A stretch of DNA of 64,000 bases from Nitrososphaera sp. GTDB taxonomy: Archaea; Thermoproteota; Nitrososphaeria; Nitrososphaerales; Nitrososphaeraceae. The stretch is from NCBI GenBank assembly GCA_029263715.1, contig JAJUFP010000008.1, positions 44,787 through 108,786 on the forward strand, in the 5' to 3' direction. Positions 1 through 8,532 of this stretch are shown piece by piece. Below the pieces are notes generated by a model. It saw only the letters and a list, made by a program, of their open reading frames with translations, was not told the DNA's origin and ran no database searches. Both the position numbers and the translations under genes were made by a program. How positions within the stretch are numbered: position 1 is the stretch's first letter; every line of letters begins with the position of its first letter.

Positions 1-2
1 TG

Positions 3-452
3 GAGGCAGACATACTCCCGGTGATACCCGGCAAGCTCTTTGACAGGATGTCCCTGGGTTACCTTCTCAGAGATCATGAGGAGCGCGGCAAGGACACGTA
101 CCACTTTTACCTGGCCAACTTCAAGCCCTTCTGGACCGACTGCCAGGCCGACGGTTATGCTGCAGACAATTTTGGCATGATCCACTGGAAGCGGCCAAAG
201 GAGCAGGTCGGCGAGACGGCCAGAAACACCTTTTTTGCCGACGAGAACTGCCCCAAGGTATCGCACATGCTTGCCCACGAGATCCTGCGGCAGAACGGCA
301 AAAAGAAGAAGGAGTACTTTGAAAAAGTTCACGAGCTGTGGCAGCAGCATAAAGAGAAGAAAAAGCCGTTTTTGTATTTTGATTCCCAGTTCAAGCGCAC
401 CAACGTCGCCGGCACGTACCGTTTTGTTACCCTGGATGCCACCGAGCTTTAG
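3..452 (+). CDS. Conserved hypothetical protein, 5' end outside the window
   Basis: The frame is open from base 3 and ends in TAG at 450-452, so the gene most likely begins left of the window; a GTG at 21 is the first possible start inside it. About 149 residues are visible. They are soluble, rich in Lys, His and aromatic residues, with no membrane segment. A conserved-looking block (ENCPKVSHMLAHEILRQ) is followed by a basic helix and a PFLYFDSQF strand, and the tail reads YRFVTLDA. I do not recognise a catalytic motif. The impression that it is a thaumarchaeal lineage protein is from memory and unverified. The next gene starts 14 bases after its stop. Confidence 0.6.
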   Translation, partial: EADILPVIPGKLFDRMSLGYLLRDHEERGKDTYHFYLANFKPFWTDCQADGYAADNFGMIHWKRPKEQVGETARNTFFADENCPKVSHMLAHEILRQNGKKKKEYFEKVHELWQQHKEKKKPFLYFDSQFKRTNVAGTYRFVTLDATEL

Positions 453-466
453 AGCAAAGAATATCT

Positions 467-775
467 GTGGCAAAAAGCCAAGCCGGATCGTTGCCTACTT
501 CCGGAGGCTTGTTTTCAGAAGCAGGTGCATTTGTGGCCACTGCCGGCATCATCATGTTCTCGGCATTTGTGGTTATCCTGCTGATGTTTCCAGTCATAAA
601 GGAATGCACCGCTGACGACAGCTGCACATACACGTCCACGGCGCCGGAGCCGTACAACCTGGTGATAACCCAGTGGTTTTTGGCCGTATCGCTGCTCACC
701 ATCGCTGCTGGAGTGCTGCTCATACGCCTTGGCCGGTGGCTTGAGGCGAAGGCGGAAGCCAAAAAAGAAGAGTAG
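467..775 (+). CDS. Small two-helix membrane protein
   Basis: 102 residues from a GTG start. Two hydrophobic segments are evident, about residues 20-45 (FVATAGIIMFSAFVVILLMF) and 66-88 (VITQWFLAVSLLTIAAGVLL). Between them lies a short extracytoplasmic-looking loop with two cysteines (KECTADDSCTYTS) that could form a disulfide. The tail is highly charged (EAKAEAKKEE) and probably cytoplasmic. It follows the preceding gene by 14 bases on the same strand, so the two may be co-transcribed. No family was recognised. Confidence 0.6.
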   Translation: MAKSQAGSLPTSGGLFSEAGAFVATAGIIMFSAFVVILLMFPVIKECTADDSCTYTSTAPEPYNLVITQWFLAVSLLTIAAGVLLIRLGRWLEAKAEAKKEE

Positions 776-854
776 GTCTAACTGCCCCAATAGTTGCAAG
801 GTGTCGTGACAGAAAATATGTGGGGCGCGCAGCATCCATACGGCGGTCCGAGAG

Positions 855-1787
855 CTACTCTTTGAATTTCTTGATGAGTGTCTTTAGGTATCCGGTGAAT
901 TCTCTTACAAACCTGTAAAATTCCCTTTCATCAAGCTCGGCCAATAGCAGACCTTTTTCCGTTCCCCATTCGAAAATATTGTCTTGTTCAAGAAGCCTTC
1001 TCTTTGCATTCAAGTTAGTCCTGTATTTTGCGTAGAGCCGGAGTGCATGATCTGTCTTTTTGATAATACATTTTTCTACATCTTGCGGTTTGATGTCTAT
1101 CTTCTTGGAAATGAAAAATATGTCGATGAAATCCCTGGCTTTTACACCCTCCCTTGTAAGCAGTGCCCTTACCTTCTCGCTCAGAACCTCGCTTGCGTCA
1201 TACATTGCAAAAGGTATGGCATTGGAGTATTATCGGTATTCCGCTGGAAACAGGAAAGCGAGTTCCTCATGCCTGCCTTTAAGGAGGCTCCTCAGTTCTC
1301 CATTCCTTGGTTCTGCGCACATCTCTTCTACAAAATTTATCTGTACCTTGAAGAAAGTCTTCTTCCGCAAAACCTCAGAATAATACCATACCTTGAACGT
1401 GCAGGTCTTGCTGCTGCCGCCCAGCTCCACATAATTCTTGTTACCCTTTGCGCACTTGAAATCAAGCCCCCTCTTTGTGGCAATACTCTCGAAGGTCTTT
1501 CCTGCTTCGTCGATAAGGGTGGATAGGTCAGAGCGGATTTTACCGGCCGTCTTCCCTTCAAACCGTGACTGGTCTTTCCATGTAAAGTCCATGTCTTCAG
1601 AGAACCTAAAGTACCCTAGGTAGTGCTTTATCAGGCAAGTGCCGCCCTTGAAGAGCATGTTATTTGCAAAGGACCGGTCCATGGATAGGTCCGTCAGGAC
1701 TTGGTGGAGCAGGATGTCTTTCTCTACCATGTCCCTCCTCCTGATCCCTAGCTCTGAAGATAGCCTGTCCACAAAAGCCAGGCTCAT
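855..1787 (-). pseudogene. AbiEii-like nucleotidyltransferase toxin, interrupted by an in-frame TAA
   Basis: The N-terminal part has the hallmarks of the AbiEii/AbiGii toxin family: KGGT at residues 47-50 and RFSEDMDF at 61-68, the nucleotidyltransferase signature. The frame is cut by TAA at 1230-1232 (codon 186), yet the same frame continues without shift for another 124 codons down to 855, carrying the family's usual C-terminal helical part (EVLSEKVRALLTREGVKARD). Joined, the product would be about 310 residues, close to family size. This is therefore a nonsense mutation rather than a frameshift. It overlaps the antitoxin gene by 4 bases (ATGA). A shortened 185-residue protein, a separate restart at the ATG at 1205, or readthrough are alternatives; loss of toxin function is the simplest reading. 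Confidence 0.8.
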
Positions 1788-2413
1788 CTGATCATCATCT
1801 CTGCAATAGCTGCCACTGTCTTTGGGTATTTCTTTGCATATTTGCGGAGCTTGTCTTTAGACAGGTTTGTAGTCCATGACGACAAGTCGGCAACAATCTT
1901 GTCCGCCGGGACGCCCTTCTGTCTGGCAAGGTAGACAAAGTCAAGGATGGTCTTCTCCGGGTCGGAATACCTGAGCATCCTTTCTTCCTCTATGCCAAAG
2001 CTTACCAGTGACGGCGAGAGCTTTACGAACCTGAACTTGTACCCTGCAATATCAAAAGGGTTTGCCCTGAATAACGAGTCGCTCACTACCTCTTCTATGG
2101 CAAAGTGCTCGTAAGTCATGTTGTTGAGCTTGAGCGCAGAGTGCAGGCCGAAGTACCAGTTCTTCACGCCCTTCAGCTCAAGGCCCTTTGCTACGAGCTC
2201 AAGGTGGTTGTACTTGCTCCTTCCCAGTTTTAGTTCCTCAAGTGACCTGACGTAGAATATCCCCCGGAAGATCCTGACGAGGTACCTTCTTGAAGCTAGG
2301 TAACGTATGACCAGAGTATAGTCCATCTTCATGGATCTGCAGTATTGTTTAAGCTCCTCAGACTTTACGAACTCTTTGTTTTCCATCCACAACCTCTCTA
2401 CCAGTAAGCTCAT
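1784..2413 (-). CDS. AbiEi-like type IV antitoxin / transcriptional autoregulator
   Basis: 209 residues, located directly before the AbiEii-like gene with an ATGA overlap, the standard order of the AbiE type IV toxin-antitoxin system. The first 60 residues look like a winged helix-turn-helix (SEELKQYCRSMKMDYTLVIRYLASRRYLVRIFRGIFYVR). The C-terminal part contains LHSALKLNNMT and PEKTILDFVYLAR, typical of the AbiEi C-terminal domain. In studied AbiE systems the antitoxin represses its own promoter by binding inverted repeats; symmetrical repeats lie just upstream here at 2432-2496. The antitoxin frame is intact although the toxin gene is broken. Confidence 0.8.
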   Translation of the reverse strand: MSLLVERLWMENKEFVKSEELKQYCRSMKMDYTLVIRYLASRRYLVRIFRGIFYVRSLEELKLGRSKYNHLELVAKGLELKGVKNWYFGLHSALKLNNMTYEHFAIEEVVSDSLFRANPFDIAGYKFRFVKLSPSLVSFGIEEERMLRYSDPEKTILDFVYLARQKGVPADKIVADLSSWTTNLSKDKLRKYAKKYPKTVAAIAEMMIR

Positions 2414-2431
2414 CCTCGTCTTGTATCACAA

Positions 2432-2496
2432 CCTCACACAAAGTGGGATATTCTGATATGTATCATAATATCACATAATGTGTGACTTTGTGATAT
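2432..2496. promoter_or_regulatory. Symmetrical repeats upstream of the abiE operon (operator candidate)
   Basis: Between the antitoxin start and the divergent oxidase gene lies an AT-rich stretch with nested dyads. ATATCACA (2468-2475) is matched by TGTGATAT (2489-2496), and inside it TCACA (2471-2475) is matched by TGTGA (2481-2485). A further CACAAAG near 2434 has its complement CTTTGTG near 2486. This is where an AbiEi-type autorepressor would bind. The repeats are seen directly; their use as operator is inference. Confidence 0.5.
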
Positions 2497-2590
2497 ATAT
2501 GGCTTTACGGACGAATTCCCGATGGATTCCTTCAACTCAGGAATCACTTGTTATAGTCATGATTTCTACAAAGCCGAGCAGCGGCCCGCC

Positions 2591-2599
2591 TTTAAATAC
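2591..2599 (+). promoter_or_regulatory. Archaeal TATA box (TTTAAATAC)
   Basis: TTTAAATAC is a good archaeal box A and sits about 27-35 bases before the TTG start at 2626, implying a leaderless or nearly leaderless transcript. Confidence 0.55.
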
Positions 2600-2625
2600 A
2601 GGAGCAGCCCCAGACTAACACGGAA

Positions 2626-3030
2626 TTGAGCAGGATAACCTTTAGCAAGGCAGAAAGAGAGTTTCTGGCCGCAAACGAGGCCTGCAGGGTGGCCACATGC
2701 CACGACGGCATACCCCACGTTGTTCCCGTATCCTGTTACTTTGAAGACGGCATATTCTACTTTGCCACCGACCTTGAGACCAGAAAGCTGGAGAACATCA
2801 AAAAGAACAGCCGCGTGGCCTTGGCCATTGATGAGTACAGCTCGCTTGGAAACAAGGCCGTCTGCATCCAGGGCAGAGCCGAGATAATTGAAGGCGGCAG
2901 GGAATTTGCCCGGCTGTACAAGATCTTTGAGAAAAAGTTTGAATGGGTCAGGCAAGACCCTTGGAAGGAAGGCGAGGCCCCCTTCATCCGGGTTGTTCCC
3001 ACCAACAAGGTCAGCTGGGGAATCAGATGA
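2626..3030 (+). CDS. Pyridoxamine 5'-phosphate oxidase-like flavin-binding protein
   Basis: 134 residues with the split-barrel pattern of the PNPOx-like family: CRVATCHDGIPHVVPVSCYFEDGIFYFATD followed by KKNSRVALAIDE and AVCIQGRAEII. Members bind FMN or F420 and act as small reductases or oxidases; the substrate cannot be told from sequence. TTG at 2626 is chosen because the TATA box is a fitting distance upstream and the translation begins directly with the family's first strand. Its stop overlaps the start of the MtrA-like gene (ATGA), so the two are probably translated together. Confidence 0.8.
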   Translation: MSRITFSKAEREFLAANEACRVATCHDGIPHVVPVSCYFEDGIFYFATDLETRKLENIKKNSRVALAIDEYSSLGNKAVCIQGRAEIIEGGREFARLYKIFEKKFEWVRQDPWKEGEAPFIRVVPTNKVSWGIR

Positions 3031-3503
3031 ATGTAAGAAAGAGACTGGATGATGTTGCCGGCGAGATATGCAAGGTGGTTCTGCCCATCAAGCAGGAGTA
3101 CTACATCGGAAGTGGAAAGCGATTGTCCATATGCACGCTGTCAAGCATGGGACTTTTAGAAGAGATTTCAAGATCCAAGATAATGGAGAAAATTGCCGTT
3201 GCCGGAAGGCTTCTTTCTGAAAACAAGGGCATAGACGCCATAATCCAGTTTTCGCTAAACCACCCAGACCTGAAGCAGATTATTCTTTGCGGCAAGGAAG
3301 TAAAGGGCCACAGGGCCGGCCAGGCGCTTTTGGCCGTGCATGAAAACGGCATCGACGATTCGGGCCGGATTATCGGCGCGGCTGGCCCTTATCCCATACT
3401 CCAGTCGACAAGGGCGCAGGTAGACCGCTTTAGAAGGCAGGTTGCAATAACAAACATGATGGGCGTGACGGACCTTGACAAGATAATGCCGCTAGTATCC
3501 TGA
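3027..3503 (+). CDS. MtrA-like protein (tetrahydromethanopterin S-methyltransferase subunit A homologue)
   Basis: 158 residues. The centre has the MtrA/DUF4346 signature: LKQIILCGKEVKGHRAGQ and NGIDDSGRIIGAAGPYP. In methanogens MtrA is the corrinoid-binding subunit of a membrane methyltransferase, but no other mtr gene is here and the C-terminal membrane anchor is absent, so this is a stand-alone soluble homologue. ATG at 3027 overlaps the previous stop by 4 bases, which decides the start. A methyl- or corrinoid-related role is plausible, given the cobalamin gene cbiD elsewhere in the window, but that is inference. Confidence 0.7.
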   Translation: MNVRKRLDDVAGEICKVVLPIKQEYYIGSGKRLSICTLSSMGLLEEISRSKIMEKIAVAGRLLSENKGIDAIIQFSLNHPDLKQIILCGKEVKGHRAGQALLAVHENGIDDSGRIIGAAGPYPILQSTRAQVDRFRRQVAITNMMGVTDLDKIMPLVS

Positions 3504-3821
3504 CTTTTGACGATCCTGGTTGACCTGGTTCTTTTTCTTGTATTCTGCCAGTATGTCTTGCGGCTCCATGCCCAGTTCTATGGACGCCTGCACCACGAAA
3601 TGCCATATGTCTATCAGCTCTTCTCTTGCGGCAGCCTCGTCAAAGGCAACGGGCTTTTTCCACCATTTCCAGGCAGTCAGCCTCTGAAGCTCGACGGCTT
3701 CATGGATTATCGCTGTTGATAGCGCCGAGATCCTATCCTCGGTGTTCTTGGGGTACCTCGACAGGTCCATCATATCTGCCAGCCACTTTTGCATTGAGAA
3801 TATAGTTTCAAGGGAGTCCAT
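3492..3821 (-). CDS. dUTPase of the all-alpha NTP pyrophosphohydrolase type
   Basis: 109 residues starting at MDSLETIF. It hydrolyses dUTP to dUMP, keeping uracil out of DNA. The signature helices are present: HEAVELQRLTAWKWWKK (metal-binding E residues and the substrate-contacting WKWW), EELIDIWHFVVQAS (second E-x2-D motif) and the C-terminal YKKKNQVNQDRQKSGY. Length matches the compact archaeal members. It converges with the MtrA-like gene, overlapping its last 12 bases on the opposite strand. An upstream ATG at 3860 would add 13 poorly conserved residues. Confidence 0.85.
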   Translation of the reverse strand: MDSLETIFSMQKWLADMMDLSRYPKNTEDRISALSTAIIHEAVELQRLTAWKWWKKPVAFDEAAAREELIDIWHFVVQASIELGMEPQDILAEYKKKNQVNQDRQKSGY

Positions 3822-3902
3822 CTTTGTTCCTCTCGTCGGCCCTCTGGTAAAAAGTTTCACAATTCGAAAGCTTTAATGGACTATTCGAAGAAATGAAAAG
3901 AC

Positions 3903-4871
3903 ATGGCCTCTGGCACGCATTCCTCGCCAATTACAGATTCGGATCAACCTCTGGAAAACATCCTTTCATCTTGTCTGGACATGCTAAAGATCGAGGATGC
4001 AGATCTCCGCAGAAAGATGGCGGAATTCGCCCAGAGCGTTCCTGCAGCCACCGTGGGCACCCATGGCAAGTGGATAGTCTCCATAAAGGCCATTGCCGAT
4101 GCCTTTGCGTCTGAGAACCGCATGTTCACCCAGTCGGAGCTGTGTGATTTTCTTACCGTGGCCGTCAAGGGCATAGACGCAAAAAAGGCAGGAACAAAGC
4201 CGGTCAATGATGCCACTTTTTACATTTACATGGATATAATGCAGAACTACGAAGCAGCCAGCGAGAAACTAAAAGTCCATTACCCCAGAATAATAACTGA
4301 CGTCATATCCATTCTGGACAAGGGCGTCGATACAAAAGGCGAGGCCGTGGGCGTTTACGGCATCGAAAGGTACTACCAGAAAAGAAAGACGACGGCCCTC
4401 TCCGAGGACCCGGCCGCAGGATACGCCGCCGTGCCCGCTTTTGAAGGCAAGCAGCCGCATGAACCAAAAACCCCTGTTTCTCTCAGCGACGAGCTGATGG
4501 AAAACCTCATCGGCCTGACCGGCCGGTCAAGAAAGGATCTCGAACGTTCTCTTGCCAGCCTTGCAGCGCCGGACGTAAAAAAGATCTCGGATCTATCATC
4601 CAACTACAAGAGGCTGCAAAAGTACCGCAAGACCACCACATCTGCAGAGCTAAAGAAGGAAGTTGAAAAAGACCTTGGACGCGAGCTTTCTGACAACCAG
4701 CTTCAGCATGCGGCCAATTCCATCAAGAAGACCAAGATCTACGTGGAAAACCTGCTGGACGGCAAGTTTGTCCCCCATGGAACGCACGGCATAAACCATG
4801 TAAAACATAACCTGGAATACGGCTTCCAGCTGATGGGCCTCATCGAGCCAAGAAAACGAAAGTCCGGCTGA
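3903..4871 (+). CDS. Hypothetical soluble protein
   Basis: 322 residues without signal peptide or membrane helix. The N-terminal half is mostly helical; residues 155-195 look like a low-complexity linker (RKTTALSEDPAAGYAAVPAFEGKQ in part). The C-terminal third, helical and lysine-rich, ends with a striking block, FVPHGTHGINHVKHNLEYGFQLMG, containing four histidines that could bind a metal. I do not recognise the family; the block hints at an HD-like or other metal-dependent domain but that is weak. The gene stands alone, divergent from the dUTPase gene, with repeated TTCGAA motifs in the 80-base intergenic space. Confidence 0.65.
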   Translation: MASGTHSSPITDSDQPLENILSSCLDMLKIEDADLRRKMAEFAQSVPAATVGTHGKWIVSIKAIADAFASENRMFTQSELCDFLTVAVKGIDAKKAGTKPVNDATFYIYMDIMQNYEAASEKLKVHYPRIITDVISILDKGVDTKGEAVGVYGIERYYQKRKTTALSEDPAAGYAAVPAFEGKQPHEPKTPVSLSDELMENLIGLTGRSRKDLERSLASLAAPDVKKISDLSSNYKRLQKYRKTTTSAELKKEVEKDLGRELSDNQLQHAANSIKKTKIYVENLLDGKFVPHGTHGINHVKHNLEYGFQLMGLIEPRKRKSG

Positions 4872-4894
4872 CCCCGCCATCTTCTCGTCGTTCT

Positions 4895-6091
4895 TTAACT
4901 CCAGACTTTTTCCTTAAATGTCCATTTTTTGTTCAGCAAAAAGTTTCCTATGGATGCAACTGCCACCGCAACCACAAGCGCAACGGTCTTGTCCAGATGC
5001 TCGTTCTCGACAAGGAGATAAAGCACAGATATCTGGACCAGCGCTCCAAAGCCACTAAAGCCGGTAAACATCCCGTACTGCACCAGTGTTTTTTTGAGGG
5101 CAAAATCCCTGTCTTCAAAGGTCCACAGCTTGTTGAGGACAAAGTTTGAGGTTATGGAAAACATTATACCAATGATGGTTGCGTGGATGTACCAGAGACC
5201 GGTGAACGTCAGAGTAAAGAAAAGAGAGGCGAGATAGTTGACCAGCAGACCGCTGGCGCCCACCGTGTAAAACCGTCCGGCCTTGGACAGGAACCTAACA
5301 GACGTTCGCTTCTCGCTGGAATTGGCCCGGCCGTACCGGTAAAGCCGCCAGACAGCCTTGACATAGTCCAGCATCACTGCTCTGTCCAGCTTGCTTGAGC
5401 CGGACCTGCGGTTTGTAAAGGTGTACGGGATCTCCTTTACCCTGGCACCCCGGACTTTGACCAGCATTTCAAGCAGCATCTTGTAGCCTATGGGATCGAA
5501 CTTGATCCCATCTATTATGTGGCGGTAAAACGCGAAAAATCCCGACATGGGGTCTTTGACATGTCTGATGCCAAGACCATACTTGGCTATCTTTGTGGCC
5601 CCCTTGCTGATCATCTTGCGCTTAAACGGCCAGCCGGTGATGGATCCTCCCTTGATGTACCGGGAGGCAACCACAATGTCGCAGGTGGAGTTCCGCAGCT
5701 CATGTATCATCCTTGGTATCGTCTGCGGAGGATGGGAAAGGTCGCTGTCCATCACCACCACTATCTCGCCGGATGCAGATTGGACGCCGGCCAGTATTGC
5801 AGAGCTGAGGCCCAGCTTTCCCTGCCGGCGCAGGACCTTTACATGGACTTTTTTGTTTCCTATTTTCTTGCCGTACTCACTGGCAATGTCTGCAGTCCCG
5901 TCAGGCGAATTATCGTCCACCACGACTATCTCGGCAGTCGTGCCGTATGGAAGCGCGTAAGCTATGGAATCGATCATACCAACGATGTTCTGAGACTCGT
6001 TATAGGTCGGCAGGATCACGGATAGGGGAAACCTGCTTGGCCTGACAAGCCCCTGCTGCTTTGGAGCTTCCACTGCCCTGTTTGTAAACAC
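4895..6091 (-). CDS. Dolichol-phosphate mannosyltransferase-like GT2 fused to a GtrA-type membrane domain
   Basis: 398 residues. Residues ~20-260 form a GT-A family 2 glycosyltransferase: SVILPTYNESQNI, VVVDDNSPDGT, VVMDSDLSHPP (DXD-type metal site) and DPMSGFFAFYR are all in the expected order for DPM1/polyprenyl-phosphate glycosyltransferases. Residues ~275-395 carry four hydrophobic helices with the GtrA/DPMS pattern, including FVLNKLWTFEDRDF and FLLNKKWTFKE. It probably charges a lipid-phosphate carrier with a sugar for protein glycosylation or S-layer/envelope glycans at the membrane. The fusion occurs in other archaea too. Confidence 0.88.
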   Translation of the reverse strand: MFTNRAVEAPKQQGLVRPSRFPLSVILPTYNESQNIVGMIDSIAYALPYGTTAEIVVVDDNSPDGTADIASEYGKKIGNKKVHVKVLRRQGKLGLSSAILAGVQSASGEIVVVMDSDLSHPPQTIPRMIHELRNSTCDIVVASRYIKGGSITGWPFKRKMISKGATKIAKYGLGIRHVKDPMSGFFAFYRHIIDGIKFDPIGYKMLLEMLVKVRGARVKEIPYTFTNRRSGSSKLDRAVMLDYVKAVWRLYRYGRANSSEKRTSVRFLSKAGRFYTVGASGLLVNYLASLFFTLTFTGLWYIHATIIGIMFSITSNFVLNKLWTFEDRDFALKKTLVQYGMFTGFSGFGALVQISVLYLLVENEHLDKTVALVVAVAVASIGNFLLNKKWTFKEKVWS

Positions 6092-6107
6092 CCGTTGTAT
6101 AAAACGA

Positions 6108-6761
6108 TTAGGATTTGTCCTGTACCCCCCGCGAGGTGATGGTAAATTCAGCCGCCGGGCCCGGCGGTTTTACAAGCCAGGCGCGGAAACTGGAGATGGC
6201 CGGATCAAGTATCTCCAGCCTTAGCTTTACGTGCGAGCTGATGGACACGGTATTTCCAAGGTACTCGCGTTGCCTTGTTTCCTGCTCTGAAGGGATGCTG
6301 CGTACCATGTTGGTCACCACCACTGCGCAGTCGGAATTTATAGCAAAAAGTGCCAGCTCGTGGAGGTAGCTCATCACCGCAAGATGCCGGCCCGGCCCGG
6401 TAAACTCGTTTGAGAAGTTAAAAGTCAGGCTGTCCACCACCACAAGCCGCGCATCGACATCCTGCATCTTTTTTATCGCGTTCAGCTGGTCCTGCACGGT
6501 CATGGTGCGGATAAACACTATCTTTTCCAGCACACTTTCAGATCCTGCTATCTCTGATATGCGCTCCGGCCTGAAGGTTCCAGCCGTGTCCACAAAGACA
6601 ACCTGGCCGCCGCCATTTACGCAGTTGACGGCAAGGGAAAAGCAAAGCTGTGATTTTCCAGAGCCGCTGGGCCCGTATATGTCGGTGACAAGGCCTGTCC
6701 GTATGCCGCCTCCAAGCAGTGCGTCGATGGACTTTGAACCCGTAGAGATGGTTGACTGCAT
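6108..6761 (-). CDS. RadB-like RecA-family ATPase
   Basis: 217 residues, the length of archaeal RadB rather than RadA, and without the N-terminal helix-hairpin-helix domain. Walker A is GPSGSGKSQ (residues 30-38), Walker B is RLVVVDSLTF (about 104-113), and the core reads SIDALLGGGIRTGLVTDIYGPSG as in Rad51/RadA. RadB is a recombination mediator. A KaiC-like regulatory ATPase is a less likely alternative. It lies 17 bases upstream of the glycosyltransferase start, in the same orientation, so co-transcription is possible without an obvious functional link. Confidence 0.78.
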   Translation of the reverse strand: MQSTISTGSKSIDALLGGGIRTGLVTDIYGPSGSGKSQLCFSLAVNCVNGGGQVVFVDTAGTFRPERISEIAGSESVLEKIVFIRTMTVQDQLNAIKKMQDVDARLVVVDSLTFNFSNEFTGPGRHLAVMSYLHELALFAINSDCAVVVTNMVRSIPSEQETRQREYLGNTVSISSHVKLRLEILDPAISSFRAWLVKPPGPAAEFTITSRGVQDKS

Positions 6762-6870
6762 CAGCGGACTGGGATCTATTGCTTTTCTGCTTTTTATGAG
6801 TTAACCCGGCTTCCAAGGCAACCTTTTTATTCGAGCCAAGATTTTTCAACTGGCAAAGTGATTAGTTAAC

Positions 6871-7122
6871 GTGTCTTCACCGTCACAGCAACAACCGAAA
6901 CGACCGCTTTCCATATTGCAACGTTCCATAAACAAGAAGGTTGCAGTGAGGCTCAAAAGCGAGATCGAATACAAAGGAAGAATGAACAACGTGGATTCGT
7001 ACATGAACCTGATACTGACCGACGCAGAGGAATTCAACGGCAACGACGTCCTGGCCAACTACGGCAAGGTAGTCATCAGAGGCAACAACGTCCTGTTCAT
7101 CAAACTGGAAAAAGACATTTAG
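6871..7122 (+). CDS. LSm (Sm-like archaeal) RNA-binding protein
   Basis: 83 residues with both Sm motifs: [31 protein letters not shown] (Sm1) and [16 protein letters not shown] (Sm2, with the RGNNV signature). Members form heptameric rings that bind U-rich RNA. GTG at 6871 is the first start that gives a short N-terminal tail before the fold. It lies 17 bases before metK and the two may share a transcript. Confidence 0.9.
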   Translation: MSSPSQQQPKRPLSILQRSINKKVAVRLKSEIEYKGRMNNVDSYMNLILTDAEEFNGNDVLANYGKVVIRGNNVLFIKLEKDI

Positions 7123-7138
7123 CTTGGGCGGCAACGAC

Positions 7139-8284
7139 ATGGTCAAACGTTGGCTTTTTACATCTGAAAGCGTGACGGAAGGTCACCCCGACAAGGTTTG
7201 CGATCAGATCTCTGATGCTCTGCTAGACGAGTTCCTGCGGCAGGATCCCGATTCCCGCGTTGCGGCTGAATCGATGACCACCACGGGAATAGTGTTTGTG
7301 GCCGGCGAGGTAACCTCCAAGGGTCATGTGGACGTCCAAAAAGTCGTCCGAGACACTATTAGAGACATCGGCTACGACAGGGCAGAATACGGCTTTGACT
7401 GCGATTCCTGCTCTGTGCTTGCGGCACTGCATGAGCAAAGCCCGGACATATCCATGGGCGTCACGGCTACAGAGAACAAGGAGCAGGGAGCCGGCGACCA
7501 GGGCCTGATGTTTGGATATGCCACCAAAGAAACGCCGCAGCTGATGCCGCTTCCCATAACCATGGCCCACCAGATCTCCATGAAGCTGGCGCAGGCCAGA
7601 AAGCGAAAAGAGCTGGACTGGCTGAGGCCGGACGGCAAGTCCCAGGTCTCCGTACTGTACGAGGACGGCATTCCAAAACGCATCGACACGGTCGTGGTTT
7701 CCACGCAGCACTCACCGGACATCAGCATGAGCCAGCTGCGCGAGGAAGTGATAAGCAAGATAATCAAGCCGGTATGCGGCGACTGGATCAACGGCGGCAC
7801 CAGGTACCTGGTCAACCCCACCGGCAGGTTCGTCATAGGCGGCCCGCCCGGCGATACTGGCCTTACTGGAAGGAAGATCATTGCCGACACCTACGGCGGC
7901 ATGGGAAGGCATGGCGGCGGCGCATTTTCCGGCAAGGACCCGTCTAAGGTAGACAGGTCTGCCTGTTACATGGCAAGGTATGTGGCCAAGAACATCGTTG
8001 CCGCAGAACTGGCAGACAAGTGCGAGGTCCAGGTGGCCTACGCCATCGGCGTTGCAGAGCCTGTCTCCATCATGATAGACACCTTTGGGACTGGCAAGAT
8101 CCCAGAAGAAGAGATCGAGGCCAAGGTAAGGAAGGTCTTTGACATGCGGCCGGCCGGCATCATCAAGACGCTGGACCTCAAACGCCCCATCTACCGCAAG
8201 ACTGCGGCATACGGCCACTTTGGCAGAGACGAGCCGGGCTTTAGCTGGGAAAAGACAGACAAGGCCGACCTGCTGAGGGCCTGA
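7139..8284 (+). CDS. metK: S-adenosylmethionine synthetase, bacterial/eukaryal type
   Basis: 381 residues from ATG at 7139. It makes S-adenosylmethionine from methionine and ATP. The sequence is of the bacterial/eukaryal family: [24 protein letters not shown] at the N-terminus, the methionine-loop region [30 protein letters not shown] and [22 protein letters not shown] (P-loop-like phosphate-binding GAFSGKD). Most euryarchaea and crenarchaea use an unrelated-looking archaeal MAT instead, so this is a notable family choice, probably inherited across thaumarchaea. It follows the LSm gene by 16 bases. Confidence 0.95.
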   Translation: MVKRWLFTSESVTEGHPDKVCDQISDALLDEFLRQDPDSRVAAESMTTTGIVFVAGEVTSKGHVDVQKVVRDTIRDIGYDRAEYGFDCDSCSVLAALHEQSPDISMGVTATENKEQGAGDQGLMFGYATKETPQLMPLPITMAHQISMKLAQARKRKELDWLRPDGKSQVSVLYEDGIPKRIDTVVVSTQHSPDISMSQLREEVISKIIKPVCGDWINGGTRYLVNPTGRFVIGGPPGDTGLTGRKIIADTYGGMGRHGGGAFSGKDPSKVDRSACYMARYVAKNIVAAELADKCEVQVAYAIGVAEPVSIMIDTFGTGKIPEEEIEAKVRKVFDMRPAGIIKTLDLKRPIYRKTAAYGHFGRDEPGFSWEKTDKADLLRA

Positions 8285-8532
8285 TATAACATAAAATACC
8301 TCGACGACAGCCAAGGTTGTATTCGCACTCAAACATACCTTTACTGATAACCTTGGACTGACAGCAACAGGTGAAACAAGAACACAAGCAGCAGCCCGCA
8401 TCTGTCTATGATACGAGCGATGAAAATCCTGCAAAGGAGGATCGAAACGAAACTGTCTGTGACGGCCTTCTGCCTAGCGTGGCGGCCCTCTTTGTCGGGC
8501 TGTCAGATTCAAACAGGCGCGCAATCACCGAA

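Noticed and set aside
5519..6025. Long plus-strand frame opposite the glycosyltransferase
   Set aside because: Shadow of the GT2 gene, whose motifs are unambiguous.
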